Below are positions 34,970-35,017 of a DNA stretch of 35,017 nt, one piece after another. The notes beneath the pieces are model-generated. The model saw nothing but the letters and a program-made list of their open reading frames with translations. It searched no databases and was not told the origin of the DNA. Numbering within the stretch: position 1 is the first letter of the stretch; the number at the start of each line of letters is the position of its first letter. This DNA is from Coriobacteriia bacterium (lineage in GTDB: Bacteria; Actinomycetota; Coriobacteriia; Anaerosomatales; Anaerosomataceae): NCBI GenBank assembly GCA_016926975.1, contig JAFGNP010000060.1, positions 1 through 35,017 of the forward strand, in the 5' to 3' direction. A program made the translations under genes and the position numbers.

Positions 34970-35017
34970 TCAGTTGCCGCAGCCCTCCCACAGAGGTGTG
35001 GACAGGTAGCGCTCGCC
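34970..35017 (-). CDS. C-terminus of a gene upstream of copA (partial)
   Basis: Reading the minus strand from the right edge gives 15 codons and a TGA at 34972-34970, ending in [11 protein letters not shown]. The frame fits a gene that ends 14 bases before the copA start. Too little is visible to name it. The penultimate cysteine in GCGN could be a redox or metal residue, but that is speculation. Confidence 0.4.
   Translation of the reverse strand, partial: GERYLSTPLWEGCGN

Overview
The window is GC-rich, densely coding bacterial DNA with no tRNA, rRNA, CRISPR array, transposase or phage gene that I can recognise. The gene content (NAD-dependent ligase, DUF2469, gatCAB, UPF0280, ferredoxin-rich and corrinoid-dependent metabolism, MetV/MetF, a Met T-box) fits an anaerobic actinobacterial lineage, perhaps Coriobacteriia/OPB41-like. 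That placement is inference from gene content, not a measured phylogeny.

Layout. Positions 1-823 (minus) hold the N-terminal part of a secreted protein with a PPC-like domain and DUF5648-type repeats; it runs off the left edge. Positions 824-1374 hold two divergent promoters and a T-box leader with a methionine (AUG) specifier and an intrinsic terminator. This leader precedes a tight plus-strand operon: a DUF39 homocysteine synthase-like protein, a NIL/2x[4Fe-4S] partner, a short cobalamin methionine synthase, MetV and MetF. Together these would make homocysteine from an aspartate-semialdehyde-type precursor plus sulfide, reduce methylene-folate to methyl-folate, and methylate homocysteine. 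The same strand continues with a metallophosphoesterase-TorD-like fusion, a short MoaE, dihydrolipoamide dehydrogenase and lipoyl synthase.

The middle (11.2-22 kb) holds a diguanylate cyclase with a possible ferritin-like N-terminal domain (minus), UPF0280, DUF2469, ligA, a ferredoxin-CPBP protease fusion, an orphan membrane histidine kinase, and the gatC-gatA-gatB operon for transamidation of misacylated tRNA.

The right part (22-35 kb) is more accessory. It has a single-pass membrane protein (minus), a 490-bp gene-free stretch that may encode an unrecognised structured RNA, a small membrane protein (minus), a UMF1-like MFS transporter coupled to a secreted beta-propeller protein, a double-GNAT-like acetyltransferase, an AIM24 protein, a 1154-residue membrane-anchored surface protein (minus), a TIGR04076 protein and a CopA-type copper ATPase (minus). 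The last 16 codons of another minus-strand gene lie at the right edge.

Most notable: the T-box over a complete homocysteine-to-methionine operon, the phosphoesterase-TorD and ferredoxin-CPBP fusions, the ferritin-like GGDEF protein, and the candidate structured RNA near 23.1-23.4 kb.
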